A DNA stretch of 64,000 bases from Arthrobacter cryoconiti (GCF_020905375.1 NZ_JAJJBU010000006.1:62001-126000), one strand, 5' to 3'; positions 1 through 8,820 are shown, counted from the first letter of the stretch. Notes: generated by a model from the sequence alone, not told the origin. A program made the numbers and translations.

Positions 1-2
1 CG

Positions 3-62
3 GGGCTGGACGTCGTCATGGATGCGTGCCCGAAGATCGAAGCTGCGGCCTTGAACCTTTAG
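3..62 (+). CDS. CoA-binding (YccU-like) protein, C-terminal fragment
   Basis: Only the last 19 codons lie in the window, ending at TAG 60-62; the gene starts to the left. The readable tail, GLDVVMDACPKIE and onwards, matches the conserved end of the YccU-type CoA-binding domain family, where a VVMD-x-CPK motif sits near the C-terminus. The family has a Rossmann fold that binds CoA; its cellular role is not well defined. It runs in the same direction as the deacetylase gene 22 bp downstream. The call rests on one short motif. Confidence 0.55.
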   Translation, partial: GLDVVMDACPKIEAAALNL

Positions 63-84
63 TCCACGCACATCAGGAGTTCCT

Positions 85-1005
85 ATGCCGAGCCATCTTC
101 GCACCTACCCCAACCGTTCCCGGTGGGTGACTCTGGCCATCGTCGCCGCAGTTGTGGTGGCCTTAGTTTTTGGTTTCCTGGTTTTCTATAACTCAAGAAC
201 GACGCCGGTGTCTGCGGATACGTCCACTCCGATCGCTTCAGCTGGAGCTACGAACGCGGCAAGCAATCCGGGCGAATCAACCAAACCCCCTCAAACGCCG
301 TCGCCCGCTTCGAGTCCTAGCACCCAGCCGGTCCCTACGCAGCCGCCGGTCAACCCCGTGACTGGCCGGGTTGACACCCTGGATGGGTTGGTGCCGGACT
401 ACAAGCTGCCTCCCATTGAAAACGGTATGGTTCCGGTCATAACCAAGATTCCCACTACGCAAAAAGTGGTTTTTTTGACCATTGATGACGGTGCGGTGAA
501 GCGTGATTCAGATCTGCAACTGCTCAAAGACAACGGCGTGAAAGCATCACTGTTTCTGGCGCAAACCTTCATAATTGGCCAGCCAGATTTTTACCAGCAG
601 TATATTAAGTCTGGCTTTCTGATTGAAAATCACACCATTTCCCATAATTTGGGGTTCCTCTCGTTAGGGTATGCCAAAATAAAGGCCGAAATCTGCGGAA
701 TGTCAGACTTCGAAGAAGCCCACTACGGACGCCGTCCAGTCCTTATGCGGCCCCCGGGCGGCCCATATTCCAACGCTGCTCGACAAGCGGCTGCAGAATG
801 TGGAATCAAGGCCATTGTGGACTGGGAAGCGAAGGCAAACGCGGGAGGAATGGATTACCAGGTCGGTGCCGGGCTGCGTCCCGGTGACATCGTCCTGATG
901 CACTTCCGGCCTGAATTCCCTGCGGACTTGGCTGCTTTCCTCACGGCGCAGAAGGCTGCCGGGCTGAAGGTTGTCTTGCTTGAGGACTATCTGGGCGTGA
1001 AATAG
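85..1005 (+). CDS. Membrane-anchored polysaccharide deacetylase (NodB/CE4 family)
   Basis: A 306-residue protein with a short basic N-terminus, one membrane segment at about residues 14-36 and a Pro/Ser/Thr-rich linker to about residue 95, so the catalytic part should lie outside the membrane. The NodB domain follows. Motif 1 is TIDDG at 132-136 (general-base and metal aspartates), motif 2 is HTISH at 183-187 (metal histidines), motif 3 is RPPGGPY at 222-228, and a LMHF motif carries the late histidine. CE4 enzymes remove acetyl groups from peptidoglycan or other N-acetylated glycans; the substrate here cannot be read. The motif 1 Ile in place of the usual Phe is common. The start is supported by CAGGAG upstream. 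Confidence 0.85.
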   Translation: MPSHLRTYPNRSRWVTLAIVAAVVVALVFGFLVFYNSRTTPVSADTSTPIASAGATNAASNPGESTKPPQTPSPASSPSTQPVPTQPPVNPVTGRVDTLDGLVPDYKLPPIENGMVPVITKIPTTQKVVFLTIDDGAVKRDSDLQLLKDNGVKASLFLAQTFIIGQPDFYQQYIKSGFLIENHTISHNLGFLSLGYAKIKAEICGMSDFEEAHYGRRPVLMRPPGGPYSNAARQAAAECGIKAIVDWEAKANAGGMDYQVGAGLRPGDIVLMHFRPEFPADLAAFLTAQKAAGLKVVLLEDYLGVK

Positions 1006-1060
1006 CGCCCTAGGCGATCTAGCACCCAGTCTGTCAGCCCACAACGGTAGCCTTGGGAAC

Positions 1061-1615
1061 ATGACGAGGACCGTGTACTACACTGCCACCACGCTCAATG
1101 GCTACGTGGCGGATCCAGAGCATTCATTGGCCTGGCTCTTTGCCGTGGATGCGCAAGGTGCCCCGGACATCGGTCCTTTCATGAATACTGCTGGTGTATT
1201 TGTGGAGGGATCGAGCACCTACGAATGGGTGCTGCGCGAGGAGAACCTGCTTGCCGAACCCGCCAAGTGGCAGCAGTTTTACGGAACCCGGCCCACCTAT
1301 GTTTTTACCAGTAGAAGCCTCCCCATTCCGGAAGGCGCCGATGTTCGGTTCGTCAACGGTCCGGTGAAGCCCGTTCTTACGCACATCAGAGCTGCAGCGG
1401 GTGAGCTGGACGTGTGGGTGGTGGGAGGTGGCGATCTAGCCGGACAGTTCCTGGACGCAGGCGCCCTGGACGCAATAGTTATCAATGTGGCTCCTGCGGC
1501 GTTGAGAGCAGGGGCACCGTTGCTGCCCCGGGATATCGGGCCAGATAAACTTTCCTTGCGCAGCGCACTCCAACACGGTCAGTTCGCACAACTCACGTAC
1601 GAGGTCAGCAAATGA
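1061..1615 (+). CDS. Dihydrofolate-reductase-like protein (RibD C-terminal domain)
   Basis: A 184-residue single-domain protein of the RibD_C/DHFR-like family. The N-terminus (YYTATTLNGYVAD) and the WVVGGGDLAGQFLDAG stretch at about 124-139 match the NADPH-binding fold of these stand-alone reductases. They resemble the riboflavin reductase domain but lack the deaminase half, and most have no proven substrate. Its stop overlaps the start of the next gene (ATGA), so the two are translationally coupled. The family is clear; the function is not. Confidence 0.75.
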   Translation: MTRTVYYTATTLNGYVADPEHSLAWLFAVDAQGAPDIGPFMNTAGVFVEGSSTYEWVLREENLLAEPAKWQQFYGTRPTYVFTSRSLPIPEGADVRFVNGPVKPVLTHIRAAAGELDVWVVGGGDLAGQFLDAGALDAIVINVAPAALRAGAPLLPRDIGPDKLSLRSALQHGQFAQLTYEVSK

Positions 1616-2016
1616 TCCTTGACGCAGATGCTCTTCGGACAGCGGCACTGCTGTTTCCCGGCAGCTATGAGGATTACCCCTTCGGGGTTGAAACCTCAGT
1701 TTTCAAGGTCAAGGCACCCAGCGGCGGTAGCGAAGGTGCTGGCAAGGTGTTTGCGCTTGGGCGGCTCGACGTCCCAAAATTGAGCATTTCCTTGAAATGT
1801 GATCCGGAGCTTGCCCCGGCGTTACGTGCAGCCAATCCCGGGATCATCCCGGGGTACCATCTGAACAAGCGCCACTGGAACACGGTTGACGTCTGCGCCA
1901 TCGATGCGGAGATGGTCCTTGACATGTTGGAGGACTCCTACGATCTGGTGGTGGCTGGAATGCCCAGAAAACAACAGATTGCGTTGGAATGGAGTGCACG
2001 TGTTGCCCAAGGCTGA
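1612..2016 (+). CDS. MmcQ/YjbR-like protein
   Basis: A 134-residue protein of the MmcQ/YjbR (CyaY-like fold) family. Supporting features are the PGSYEDYPFG motif near residues 18-27, the KLSISLKCDPELA strand and the GYHLNKRHWNTV motif at about 82-93, all typical of the family. The biochemical role is unknown. It overlaps the preceding reductase gene by 4 bp and the downstream DUF1990 gene by about 17 bp, so the three genes 1061-2578 probably form one transcript. Confidence 0.75.
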   Translation: MILDADALRTAALLFPGSYEDYPFGVETSVFKVKAPSGGSEGAGKVFALGRLDVPKLSISLKCDPELAPALRAANPGIIPGYHLNKRHWNTVDVCAIDAEMVLDMLEDSYDLVVAGMPRKQQIALEWSARVAQG

Positions 2017-2578
2017 GCAAAAGGAACTGAATTACCCGCAAATGGGCAGGACCCGCATCATCGCGTCAGAGCCGAGCGGGGCCGGAGCATGGCCAGAGGG
2101 TTTCACTCACGTGGATCAGCAAATCCGCGTTGGTTCCGGGGATGAAACGTTTGCTGCCTTGTGCGAGGGCATCATGACTTTTCAGATCCAACGCCGAGCC
2201 GGTCTCCGAGTTTCAGCTCCACCGCGTGCGGTCCCCGGAGCGCCCGTAGTGAGCGGATTCGGCGTAGCTAACCTTCGTCTGCCCATCCCGTGCAAGGTGG
2301 TGTGGGCCCTTGAACCGACAGTTTTGGTGCGTACTGATGGTGAAGAAATCACGCTGGCTGGCTTTGGCTATGGAACCCTGCCTGGGCATCCGGCTCTGGG
2401 TGAGGAGGCGTTCATAGCGATGAAGCTCTCTGACGGGGGCGTGTACTTCCGGATTCTAGCTTTCAGCAAGCCTGCAGGATTCATTTTCAAGTTGGGGGCT
2501 CCTGTGACGAAGCTGACCCAGCGAGGTGTGAGCAAGTCTTATCTGCAAGCTGCCCGGGCACTCGCCGGTCAGTTCTAA
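2000..2578 (+). CDS. DUF1990 family protein
   Basis: About 192 residues. The conserved opening LNYPQMGRTR, the region LCEGIMTFQIQRRAGLRV and the GYGTLPGHPALGEEAFIA block match DUF1990, a family of unknown biochemical role found in actinobacteria and plants. The reading frame stays open further upstream inside yjbR, but family alignment needs a start before LNYPQ. I chose GTG 2000 because GGAG lies 5 bp in front; TTG 2003 and GTG 1994 are alternatives. It ends 4 bp before a tandem repeat and palindrome that separate it from convergent purL. Confidence 0.7.
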   Translation: MLPKAEQKELNYPQMGRTRIIASEPSGAGAWPEGFTHVDQQIRVGSGDETFAALCEGIMTFQIQRRAGLRVSAPPRAVPGAPVVSGFGVANLRLPIPCKVVWALEPTVLVRTDGEEITLAGFGYGTLPGHPALGEEAFIAMKLSDGGVYFRILAFSKPAGFIFKLGAPVTKLTQRGVSKSYLQAARALAGQF

Positions 2579-2581
2579 GGC

Positions 2582-2675
2582 ACTGTGCTGGGCCCACAAC
2601 TCCGAGGGGCCCCAAGTTTGGGTCGCTAACTGTGCTGGGCCCACAACTCCGAGGGGCCCCAAGTTTGGGTCGCTA
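2582..2675. repeat. Tandem duplication of a 47-bp unit
   Basis: Two exact adjacent copies, 2582-2628 and 2629-2675, each starting ACTGTGCTGGGC and ending GGGTCGCTA. They fill the gap between convergent DUF1990 and purL. The second copy runs into an inverted copy of its own 3' part (next entry). Confidence 0.9.
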
Positions 2676-2692
2676 GCGACCCAAACTTGGGG
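2657..2692. terminator. Palindromic bidirectional terminator-like hairpin
   Basis: A perfect 17-bp inverted repeat, CCCCAAGTTTGGGTCGC at 2657-2673 and its complement at 2676-2692, with a 2-nt loop. It lies between the stops of convergent genes (2578 plus strand, 2705 minus strand). There is no T-tract, so it is terminator-like by position and structure rather than a canonical intrinsic terminator. Confidence 0.6.
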
Positions 2693-2704
2693 AGGAGTTG
2701 GGGA

Positions 2705-5041
2705 CTAGCCGAAGTACTTCGGCAGTGTCCCCTCGTGTGCTTCGCGGAGCTCATCGAGTTCAGCGGTGAACAGGCCTTGAATATCTAAGGCGGCGCCTGC
2801 TGCATCAACCACACCGATTCGGGACAACGGGAAGCGCCGTGCCGTGCACATGTCGTTGAAGCGGACTTCTTCACTGCGTGGAACGGCCACGATGGCCCGG
2901 CCCTGCGTCTCGGCAAACAGGATCGTGAAGGTATCCACGCCGTCACGCGCCGAGACCTCACCAAGAGCCACTCGGGCGCCAGTATTGAAGCGCAGTGAGG
3001 ATTCCACTAGTGCTGCCGCGAGGCCACCTTCGGAGAGATCGTGGGCAGAATCGATCATGCCATCGCGTGATGCGTTGATGAGAATCTCGCCCAGTTCCCG
3101 CTCACGGGAAAGGTCCACGGCAGGCGGCAGTCCGCCCAAGTGTCCGCGCATATTGGCCCACTCGGAGCCGTCCATCTCGGCAGCTGTGGTGCCCAGGAGG
3201 TAGATGGCTTGGCCATCTTCCTTCCAGCCCGACGGCGTGCGGCGGGCTACGTCGTCGAACTTACCTAGGACAGCCACCACGGGGGAGGGGTGGATGGGGA
3301 TGGAGCCTGTCTGGTTGTACAGCGAGACGTTGCCGCCGGTGACCGGGATACCTAGCACTTGGCAGGCGTCGGAGAGCCCGCGGATGGACTCGGCCAGTTG
3401 CCACATGACATCAGGGTTCTCGGGGGAGCCGAAGTTCAGGCAGTCGCTGACGGCCATCGGTATGGCGCCGGTGGTGGCCACGTTGCGGTAGGCCTCGGAG
3501 AGCGCCAACTGGGCGCCATGGTACGGATCAAGATAGGTGTAGCGGCCATTGGCGTCAGTTGCCAGTGCCACGCCCAAGCCTGTTTCCTCGTCCACGCGGA
3601 TCACGCCGGCGTCGTCCGGGAAAGCCTGTGCCGTATTACCGCCCACGTAGCGGTCGTACTGGTTGGTGATCCAGTCCTTGGAGCACATGTTCGGGGAAGC
3701 GATCAGTTCCAGTACCGCAGCTTTGAGCTCTTCAGAGGTGGCGGGGCGGGCGGCATCCTGAACGGAACCGGTGAAGTGGTCCGCCTGCAGAGCGTCCTGC
3801 CATTCGGGGCGGGCGTATGGGCGGTCATATACCGGGCCGTCGTGGGCTACAGTGCGTGGGTCGACGTCGACAATGACCTCGCCTTCCCACTTGATGATCA
3901 ACCGGCCGGTATCGGTTACTTCGCCTAACCAGGAGTATTCCACAGCCCATTTGTCCATGACGGACTCAAAAGCGGCCACGTTCTCCGGAGAGACCACAGC
4001 CATCATGCGTTCCTGGGACTCGGACATGAGGATTTCGCCCGGAGTAAGGGAGGGATCTCGGAGCAGCACCGAGGTCAGCTCAACCTCCATGCCACCGTCG
4101 CCATTGGATGCCAGTTCTGAGGTAGCGCAGGAGATACCCGCAGCACCCAAGTCCTGGATACCTTCCACCAGGGAGCCCTTGAACAGTTCAAGGCAGCACT
4201 CGATCAAGACCTTCTCGGCGAAAGGGTCGCCCACCTGAACGGCTGGGCGCTTGGACGGTTTAGTGGAATCAAAGGACTCGCTGGCCAGCACGGAAGCGCC
4301 GCCAATGCCGTCGCCACCGGTGCGCGCACCGAAGAGGACCACTTTATTGCCAAGACCGGATGCGTTGGCCAAGCGGATATCCTCATGACGCATCACGCCC
4401 ACAGCCAGGGCGTTCACGAGCGGGTTGCCCTGGTAGATCGGGTCAAAGACCATCTCTCCACCAATGTTCGGCAGACCCAGCGAGTTGCCGTAGCCGCCAA
4501 TTCCCGCCACCGCGCCGTGCATGACGCGGGCTGTGTCGGGGTGGTCGATCGCGCCAAAACGCAGCGGATCCATGACAGCCACGGGACGGGCGCCCATGGA
4601 GATGATGTCGCGAACGATTCCGCCAATACCTGTCGCGGCACCTTGGTAGGGCTCAACGAACGACGGCGAGTTGTGACTTTCGATCTTGAAGGTCACGGCC
4701 CAGCCGTCCCCCAGATTGGTGACTCCGGCGTTTTCGCCAATGCCCACCAACATGTCCTTCTTCATTTCCGGGGTGACTTTTTCGCCAAACTGGCGCAGGT
4801 GGTTCTTGGAGGATTTGTAGGAGCAGTGTTCGCTCCACATGACCGAATACATGGCCAGCTCCGCGCCGGTTGGACGGCGCCCTAAAACCTTCACGACGTC
4901 GTCGAATTCGTTTTGCTTCAGGCCCAGTTCGGCCCAGGGAAGTTCGACGTCGGGGGTTGCCTCCGCATTCTCCACGGTGTCGATGTTGAACTTTTTTAGC
5001 GCCCCGGTGGCCGGGCCGGCGGGGAGCGAGGTCTCCGACAT
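2705..5041 (-). CDS. purL: Phosphoribosylformylglycinamidine synthase subunit PurL
   Basis: A 778-residue small-type PurL, the ATP-dependent synthetase subunit that converts FGAR to FGAM in step four of purine synthesis with ammonia from PurQ and PurS as partner. Visible features are the [15 protein letters not shown] motif near residue 68, [36 protein letters not shown] and the C-terminal AIR-synthase-like half with [11 protein letters not shown] and HDLSEGGLA. The length fits the PurLQS type rather than the single-chain enzyme of about 1300 residues. Its ATG directly abuts the purQ stop, so purS-purQ-purL is one operon read leftwards. Confidence 0.97.
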   Translation of the reverse strand: MSETSLPAGPATGALKKFNIDTVENAEATPDVELPWAELGLKQNEFDDVVKVLGRRPTGAELAMYSVMWSEHCSYKSSKNHLRQFGEKVTPEMKKDMLVGIGENAGVTNLGDGWAVTFKIESHNSPSFVEPYQGAATGIGGIVRDIISMGARPVAVMDPLRFGAIDHPDTARVMHGAVAGIGGYGNSLGLPNIGGEMVFDPIYQGNPLVNALAVGVMRHEDIRLANASGLGNKVVLFGARTGGDGIGGASVLASESFDSTKPSKRPAVQVGDPFAEKVLIECCLELFKGSLVEGIQDLGAAGISCATSELASNGDGGMEVELTSVLLRDPSLTPGEILMSESQERMMAVVSPENVAAFESVMDKWAVEYSWLGEVTDTGRLIIKWEGEVIVDVDPRTVAHDGPVYDRPYARPEWQDALQADHFTGSVQDAARPATSEELKAAVLELIASPNMCSKDWITNQYDRYVGGNTAQAFPDDAGVIRVDEETGLGVALATDANGRYTYLDPYHGAQLALSEAYRNVATTGAIPMAVSDCLNFGSPENPDVMWQLAESIRGLSDACQVLGIPVTGGNVSLYNQTGSIPIHPSPVVAVLGKFDDVARRTPSGWKEDGQAIYLLGTTAAEMDGSEWANMRGHLGGLPPAVDLSRERELGEILINASRDGMIDSAHDLSEGGLAAALVESSLRFNTGARVALGEVSARDGVDTFTILFAETQGRAIVAVPRSEEVRFNDMCTARRFPLSRIGVVDAAGAALDIQGLFTAELDELREAHEGTLPKYFG

Positions 5042-5794
5042 TTATTTGTCTCCCAAAAGTGTATTCAAGACAGAGGTGAAGAATCCGCGGCCGTCTGTGC
5101 CTGTGTGGGCCGGCCCATAGCCGTGCTCCACGGCGTGCTCGGGGTGGGGCATAAGACCCACCACGTTGCCAGCGGCGTTCGTGATCCCAGCGATGTCGCG
5201 GCGGGATCCGTTCGGGTTGGAACCCACGTAGCGGAAGGCCACACGACCTTCAGCTTCCAGGGCGTCGAGAGTCTTTTCGTCGGCGATGTACTGGCCATCC
5301 TGGTTTTTTAGCGGGACGGTGATTTCTTCACCGAGTGCGTAGGCATTGGTCCAGGAGCTCGTGTTGTTTTCCACTCGAAGGACCTGGTCGCGGCACAGAA
5401 ACAACAGGTGGTCGTTCTTGATCATGGAGCCGGGCAAAAGATGTGCCTCGGTCAGGATCTGAAAGCCATTGCAAATCCCCAAAACAGGCAATTTTGCGTT
5501 CGATGTGGCGGCGTCAACGATTTTTCCCATGAGGGGGGCAAAGCGGGAGATGGCGCCAGCGCGCAGGTAGTCGCCGTAGGAGAAGCCGCCGGGGATGATG
5601 ACAGCGTCCACGTCGCTCAAGCTGGAATCGCCGTGCCACAGTTCCACAGCGGTCGCACCAGAAACACGCACCGCACGGGCGGCGTCTCGGTCATCCAGGG
5701 TGCCCGGGAAGGTGACGACGCCGATGCGGGCACCAGCTAAACGGGAGTCAACGGGGGTTTGGACCGCCCCGCCGATCAAGGGGGTTTCAGTCAT
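5042..5794 (-). CDS. purQ: Phosphoribosylformylglycinamidine synthase subunit PurQ (glutaminase)
   Basis: A 250-residue class I glutamine amidotransferase that releases ammonia from glutamine for PurL. The nucleophile is Cys108 in LGICNGFQ, and the His-Glu pair is in PHPEHAVE near the C-terminus. The oxyanion-side motif IIPGGFSYGDYLRAGA at 66-81 is also present. About 20 residues precede the usual start of the family (IGVVTFPG), so this is a slightly extended N-terminus or an upstream start choice. It is separated from purS by 2 bp and from purL by none. Confidence 0.96.
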   Translation of the reverse strand: MTETPLIGGAVQTPVDSRLAGARIGVVTFPGTLDDRDAARAVRVSGATAVELWHGDSSLSDVDAVIIPGGFSYGDYLRAGAISRFAPLMGKIVDAATSNAKLPVLGICNGFQILTEAHLLPGSMIKNDHLLFLCRDQVLRVENNTSSWTNAYALGEEITVPLKNQDGQYIADEKTLDALEAEGRVAFRYVGSNPNGSRRDIAGITNAAGNVVGLMPHPEHAVEHGYGPAHTGTDGRGFFTSVLNTLLGDK

Positions 5795-5796
5795 GT

Positions 5797-6048
5797 CTAG
5801 TCCGCCACAACTTCAACGTTGACCACATCTTCAATGACGGGGTTGGAGAGCATGGTCGCAGCGGCTTCGCGGGCTTGGGCCAGAATCTCCTCTGTCACCT
5901 CACCATCAACGTATAGTTCAAAACGCTTGCCCTGGCGGACCGCGGAAAACGCGGTGAATCCCAGGCGGGGAAGGGCGCCGACAATGGCTTTCCCCTGCGG
6001 GTCCAGAATTTCGGGCTTGAGCATGACGTCGACAACGATCCGGGGCAT
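5797..6048 (-). CDS. purS: Phosphoribosylformylglycinamidine synthase subunit PurS
   Basis: An 83-residue protein that bridges PurQ and PurL in the FGAM synthase complex and helps channel ammonia. The start is ATG 6048 (MPRIVVDVMLKPEILDPQGKAI), which has CAGGAG upstream and matches the length of the family; the longer open frame to 6147 has no family similarity. Core motifs are LKPEILDPQGKAI and the GKRFELYVDGE strand. It is the first gene of purSQL. A TAGAAT -10-like hexamer lies on the minus strand at 6172-6177, upstream of the start. Confidence 0.95.
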   Translation of the reverse strand: MPRIVVDVMLKPEILDPQGKAIVGALPRLGFTAFSAVRQGKRFELYVDGEVTEEILAQAREAAATMLSNPVIEDVVNVEVVAD

Positions 6049-6236
6049 CGAAGAAACTCCTGGTGATGAGAGGGGTTGGCCGCGGAACTGCCGTCTCACG
6101 CTTTCGAAAAGGAACTCCAATAGATGGTCCAGGAATCCGTGAAACAAAGCGCTCCGCGAGCTTGCTTCCCCATTCTAGTCGAGTGTCTTCAAACTCCCGA
6201 AAATTGGACTGCCTAGTCCTGTAGCAGGGCGCCCCG

Positions 6237-7169
6237 TCAAGGCACGACGGTGTCTAAGAAAGTCCGTAGCCGGCCCCTGAGGACTGCCGACTCTGCACTG
6301 AAAGCGCGCTGGTGTGCCACGTAGTCGGCTTTGCCGGCGGCCGTCTCAATCTGGATCGGAGGATATCCCCATTCGGCGAGGTCGTAAGGCGAAGCGCGCA
6401 TGTCCATCGCCCGAATACGCCAGGAGAGCTCAAAACAATCCATCACCATTTCGCTGGGCAGTAACGGGGAGAGCTTGTAAGCCCATTTGTAGAGGTCCAT
6501 ATTTGCGTGGAGACAGCCGGGCTGCTCTATATCCTGTTGGTTGACCCGTGTGGGGGTGAGCTCATTGAGTCCAGAGGCCGCCGGAGTGTAGAAACGGTAC
6601 GCATCAAAGTGCGTGCAGCGGATCCTGTTTTCTTCCACCACGGCATCCGTACCACCGGAGCCAAGACGCAGGTTTAGGTATTCGTGCCTGACCTGATTGG
6701 CCTCCTGCTGGTAGACCATGGCCCATTCATGCAGACCGAAGCAGCCAAATTGTGCCGGCCTATCCGCGGTTCGGCCCAGGATAATCCGCGCGAAATCGAG
6801 TGCCTCCTTGCGCTGTTCGAGGAACTTGTTCGTGTCAATTACGACGCCGGACTTGGATGCAGCGGCTCTCTCCAGAGTGGAGCCGGGGGCAGTGCGGTAA
6901 TACTTCCAGTTCAGGCGTTCTGTTGCGTTTTCGCCGGTCAAAACCACGCCCGCTCCGGGATGCCAGCGGCGCAGCTGACCTGGTTTTTGTGTGTAGTAGG
7001 TGAAAAGAAAGTCTTCCACGGGATGTTTGAATCCGCCGGAGCGGCGGGCCAAATACGGGAGGGCATAGCGGTCCACACGTTCCTGGTGGGCTTCTTCACG
7101 GGCGAGCCATGTGGCTTCATCAAGATACGCGAAGACTGGCTCTTCGAGAACGTCAGGGGCAGCGGTCAT
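6237..7169 (-). CDS. Conserved actinobacterial protein, often labelled 3-methyladenine DNA glycosylase
   Basis: A 310-residue soluble protein. Conserved-looking blocks include FKHPVEDFLFTYYTQKPGQLRRWHPG, QFGCFGLHEWAMVYQ and EEWGYPPIQIET-like text (here LAEWGYPPIQIET). As I recall, such proteins carry the label 3-methyladenine DNA glycosylase in actinobacterial annotations. I cannot point to a glycosylase active-site motif (no HhH-GPD signature), so the activity is unproven. It starts 3 bp after the stop of the MarR-type regulator and is almost certainly in its operon. Confidence 0.5.
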   Translation of the reverse strand: MTAAPDVLEEPVFAYLDEATWLAREEAHQERVDRYALPYLARRSGGFKHPVEDFLFTYYTQKPGQLRRWHPGAGVVLTGENATERLNWKYYRTAPGSTLERAAASKSGVVIDTNKFLEQRKEALDFARIILGRTADRPAQFGCFGLHEWAMVYQQEANQVRHEYLNLRLGSGGTDAVVEENRIRCTHFDAYRFYTPAASGLNELTPTRVNQQDIEQPGCLHANMDLYKWAYKLSPLLPSEMVMDCFELSWRIRAMDMRASPYDLAEWGYPPIQIETAAGKADYVAHQRAFSAESAVLRGRLRTFLDTVVP

Positions 7170-7172
7170 AAA

Positions 7173-7625
7173 TCAATTATCCGCCAAAGTCTGGTGCGCT
7201 GCAGAGATCAGGGCCAGCATGCTCGTATGGAGAGCGCGCGCACGCTCAGGGTTCAGGCCCAGTCGTTCCATCATTGTGCCGGGAACTGTGAGCGCTTTTT
7301 GGCGTAAGGCGGCCCCTGCAGGCGTGAGGTCAATGGCCAAGGCCCTCTCATCCGCCGTCGAGCGTTGGCGGCTTATGTAGCCCAGTGCCTCCAACCGCTT
7401 CAACAGCGGGGACAGGGTGGCAGATTCAAGCATCAAAGTGGCGCCAATGTCCTTGACGGTGCGTGGTGCAGCTTCCCACAAAGTGAGCATCACCAGGTAC
7501 TGCGGATGGGTAAGCGACAAAGGTGCCAGTACGGGCTTGTAAGCGGCAATGACGCTTCGAGACGCGACACTCAGTCCAAAGCACAGTTGGCGTTCGAGGA
7601 GTAGATCGTTCTCGGTGGCAGACAT
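7173..7625 (-). CDS. OhrR-type MarR family regulator
   Basis: A 150-residue winged-helix repressor. The N-terminus LERQLCFGLSVASRSVIAAYKPVLAPLSLTHPQYLVML closely follows the OhrR pattern, including a Cys at residue 15 that serves as the peroxide sensor in that group. The recognition region LMLESATLSPLLKRLEALGYISRQR at about 63-87 is typical. OhrR proteins repress peroxidase genes such as ohr and respond to organic hydroperoxides. No ohr gene is next to it. It is co-directional with the glycosylase-labelled gene and divergent from a small protein gene, with palindromes in the shared promoter region. Confidence 0.82.
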   Translation of the reverse strand: MSATENDLLLERQLCFGLSVASRSVIAAYKPVLAPLSLTHPQYLVMLTLWEAAPRTVKDIGATLMLESATLSPLLKRLEALGYISRQRSTADERALAIDLTPAGAALRQKALTVPGTMMERLGLNPERARALHTSMLALISAAHQTLADN

Positions 7626-7650
7626 GCGTGTAGTCCTTTGGCGGTAGATG

Positions 7651-7677
7651 GCACTAAAGATTTAGTTAGTGCACTAA
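7651..7677. promoter_or_regulatory. Overlapping dyads, likely MarR/OhrR operator
   Basis: The region between the divergent starts holds a perfect 12-bp palindrome, TTAGTGCACTAA, at 7666-7677. It also holds a GCACTAA/TTAGTGC inverted pair at 7651-7657 and 7666-7672. The stretch is AT-rich within a GC-rich genome, and the half-sites repeat, as expected of a MarR-family autoregulatory operator that could act on both transcripts. Confidence 0.55.
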
Positions 7678-7731
7678 TCATTAGGGTACGCTGTGAGCCA
7701 CAGTCGTGAAACAACGGTAAAGGAATCTTTG

Positions 7732-7944
7732 ATGCCTAAGGAACGCCGCGTGCATCGATTCATGCGGCTCACGGGTCGGTTGCGAGCCATCTTTGGCCCG
7801 GCTCACAGCAGTCCTTTGGACCATGAGATGACGGCGCAAAATAAGGAACTGTTGGAGCAGGCACAAGCCGCTGCGGAGCAGTGGACCATGGTCAGACGGG
7901 CCGACGGCAGTACCTATTTGGTGGACAAGTTTGCCGATGACTAA
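7732..7944 (+). CDS. Small conserved protein (FGPA-motif paralogue 1)
   Basis: A 70-residue soluble protein of unknown function, starting MPKERRVHRFMRLTGRLRAIFGPA. The start at 7732 has AAGGAA upstream; the frame is open to 7693, but that extension lacks a good ribosome-binding site. It is related to the next gene: both have ERR, a central Met, a Thr, Arg and then FGPA followed by an acidic tail. It is divergent from the OhrR-type gene and may share its operator. Confidence 0.6.
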   Translation: MPKERRVHRFMRLTGRLRAIFGPAHSSPLDHEMTAQNKELLEQAQAAAEQWTMVRRADGSTYLVDKFADD

Positions 7945-8070
7945 TCGCTGGGTGCTTTCGGCTCCTGGAGCGGGATAATTCTCAAGGATCGCGGCGCCTT
8001 TGGGAAGGTACCGGAGTAAGATTGAGAGATACGTTTCACACCTTCAAAAATTTGAGAGGGGGTGCTGATC

Positions 8071-8289
8071 GTGTCAGATGAGCGAAGGTTCGTCGAGAAG
8101 GTCATGCATGCCACGGATAAGTTTCGGATGGTTTTTGGACCAGCCGATCAAGGTGATGTAGATTCCCCCATAGTTCACCGCCATGACGCCATTGAAGACG
8201 AAAGCGATGAAGTGCTCTCCCATATCGAGGAACACACGGATACGGCCGGGCATCATTACGCCACTCGCAAGGCGCAAGAACTCACGTAA
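8071..8289 (+). CDS. Small conserved protein (FGPA-motif paralogue 2)
   Basis: A 72-residue acidic protein, starting at GTG 8071 with a strong GAGAGGGGG site 8 bp upstream. Its first 25 residues, with ERR at the N-terminus and FRMVFGPAD, align with the protein at 7732-7944; the C-terminal halves differ. No membrane segment or known domain is visible. The two genes look like an old tandem duplication. It converges on ask with 12 bp between the stops. Confidence 0.55.
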   Translation: MSDERRFVEKVMHATDKFRMVFGPADQGDVDSPIVHRHDAIEDESDEVLSHIEEHTDTAGHHYATRKAQELT

Positions 8290-8301
8290 ATAAAAGGGAG
8301 C

Positions 8302-8820
8302 TTAGCGCCCTGTCCCTCCGTAGATCGTCGCCTCGTCGTCGCCGTCGAGCTCGAAAGCTTGGTGAACGGCACGCACTGCCGCGTCCAAGAGGTCGGCGCG
8401 GGTCACCACAGAAATGCGTATCTCGGAAGTAGAGATCAGATCGATGTTGACCCCGGCGTCGGAGAGGGCCTGGAAAAAGCGGTAGGACACGCCAGGGTTG
8501 GAGCGCATGCCCGCGCCTATCAGCGAAAGCTTGCCGATCTTGTCGTCGTAGATGAGATCCTCAAAGCCAACCTCAGACTGTTGGGACCGCAGGGCAGCTA
8601 GGGCATCCTCGCCTTCCACCATGGGAAGTGTGAAGGAGATGTCCGTTTTGCCGGATCCCTTAGTGGAAATATTTTGGACAATCATGTCGATGTTGGTGTG
8701 TGCGCCGGCGATGATGCCGAAGATCATGGCCGCCTTGCCCGGGATGTCAGGGACGCCAACCACTGTAACTTTTGCTTCGGAGCGGTCATGGGCCACGCCG
8801 GAAATGATGGGCTGCTCCAA
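8302..8820 (-). CDS. Nested aspartate kinase beta subunit (internal start)
   Basis: In frame inside ask, a TTG at 8820-8818 is preceded by AAGGAG (plus-strand positions 8826-8831) with 5 bp between. Translation from it gives about 172 residues covering both ACT domains ([17 protein letters not shown] and onwards). The nested beta subunit of the Corynebacterium glutamicum enzyme, as I know it, begins at the same point of the alignment and has the same length. The site and spacing are seen; use of the start is inferred. Confidence 0.7.
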   Translation of the reverse strand: MEQPIISGVAHDRSEAKVTVVGVPDIPGKAAMIFGIIAGAHTNIDMIVQNISTKGSGKTDISFTLPMVEGEDALAALRSQQSEVGFEDLIYDDKIGKLSLIGAGMRSNPGVSYRFFQALSDAGVNIDLISTSEIRISVVTRADLLDAAVRAVHQAFELDGDDEATIYGGTGR

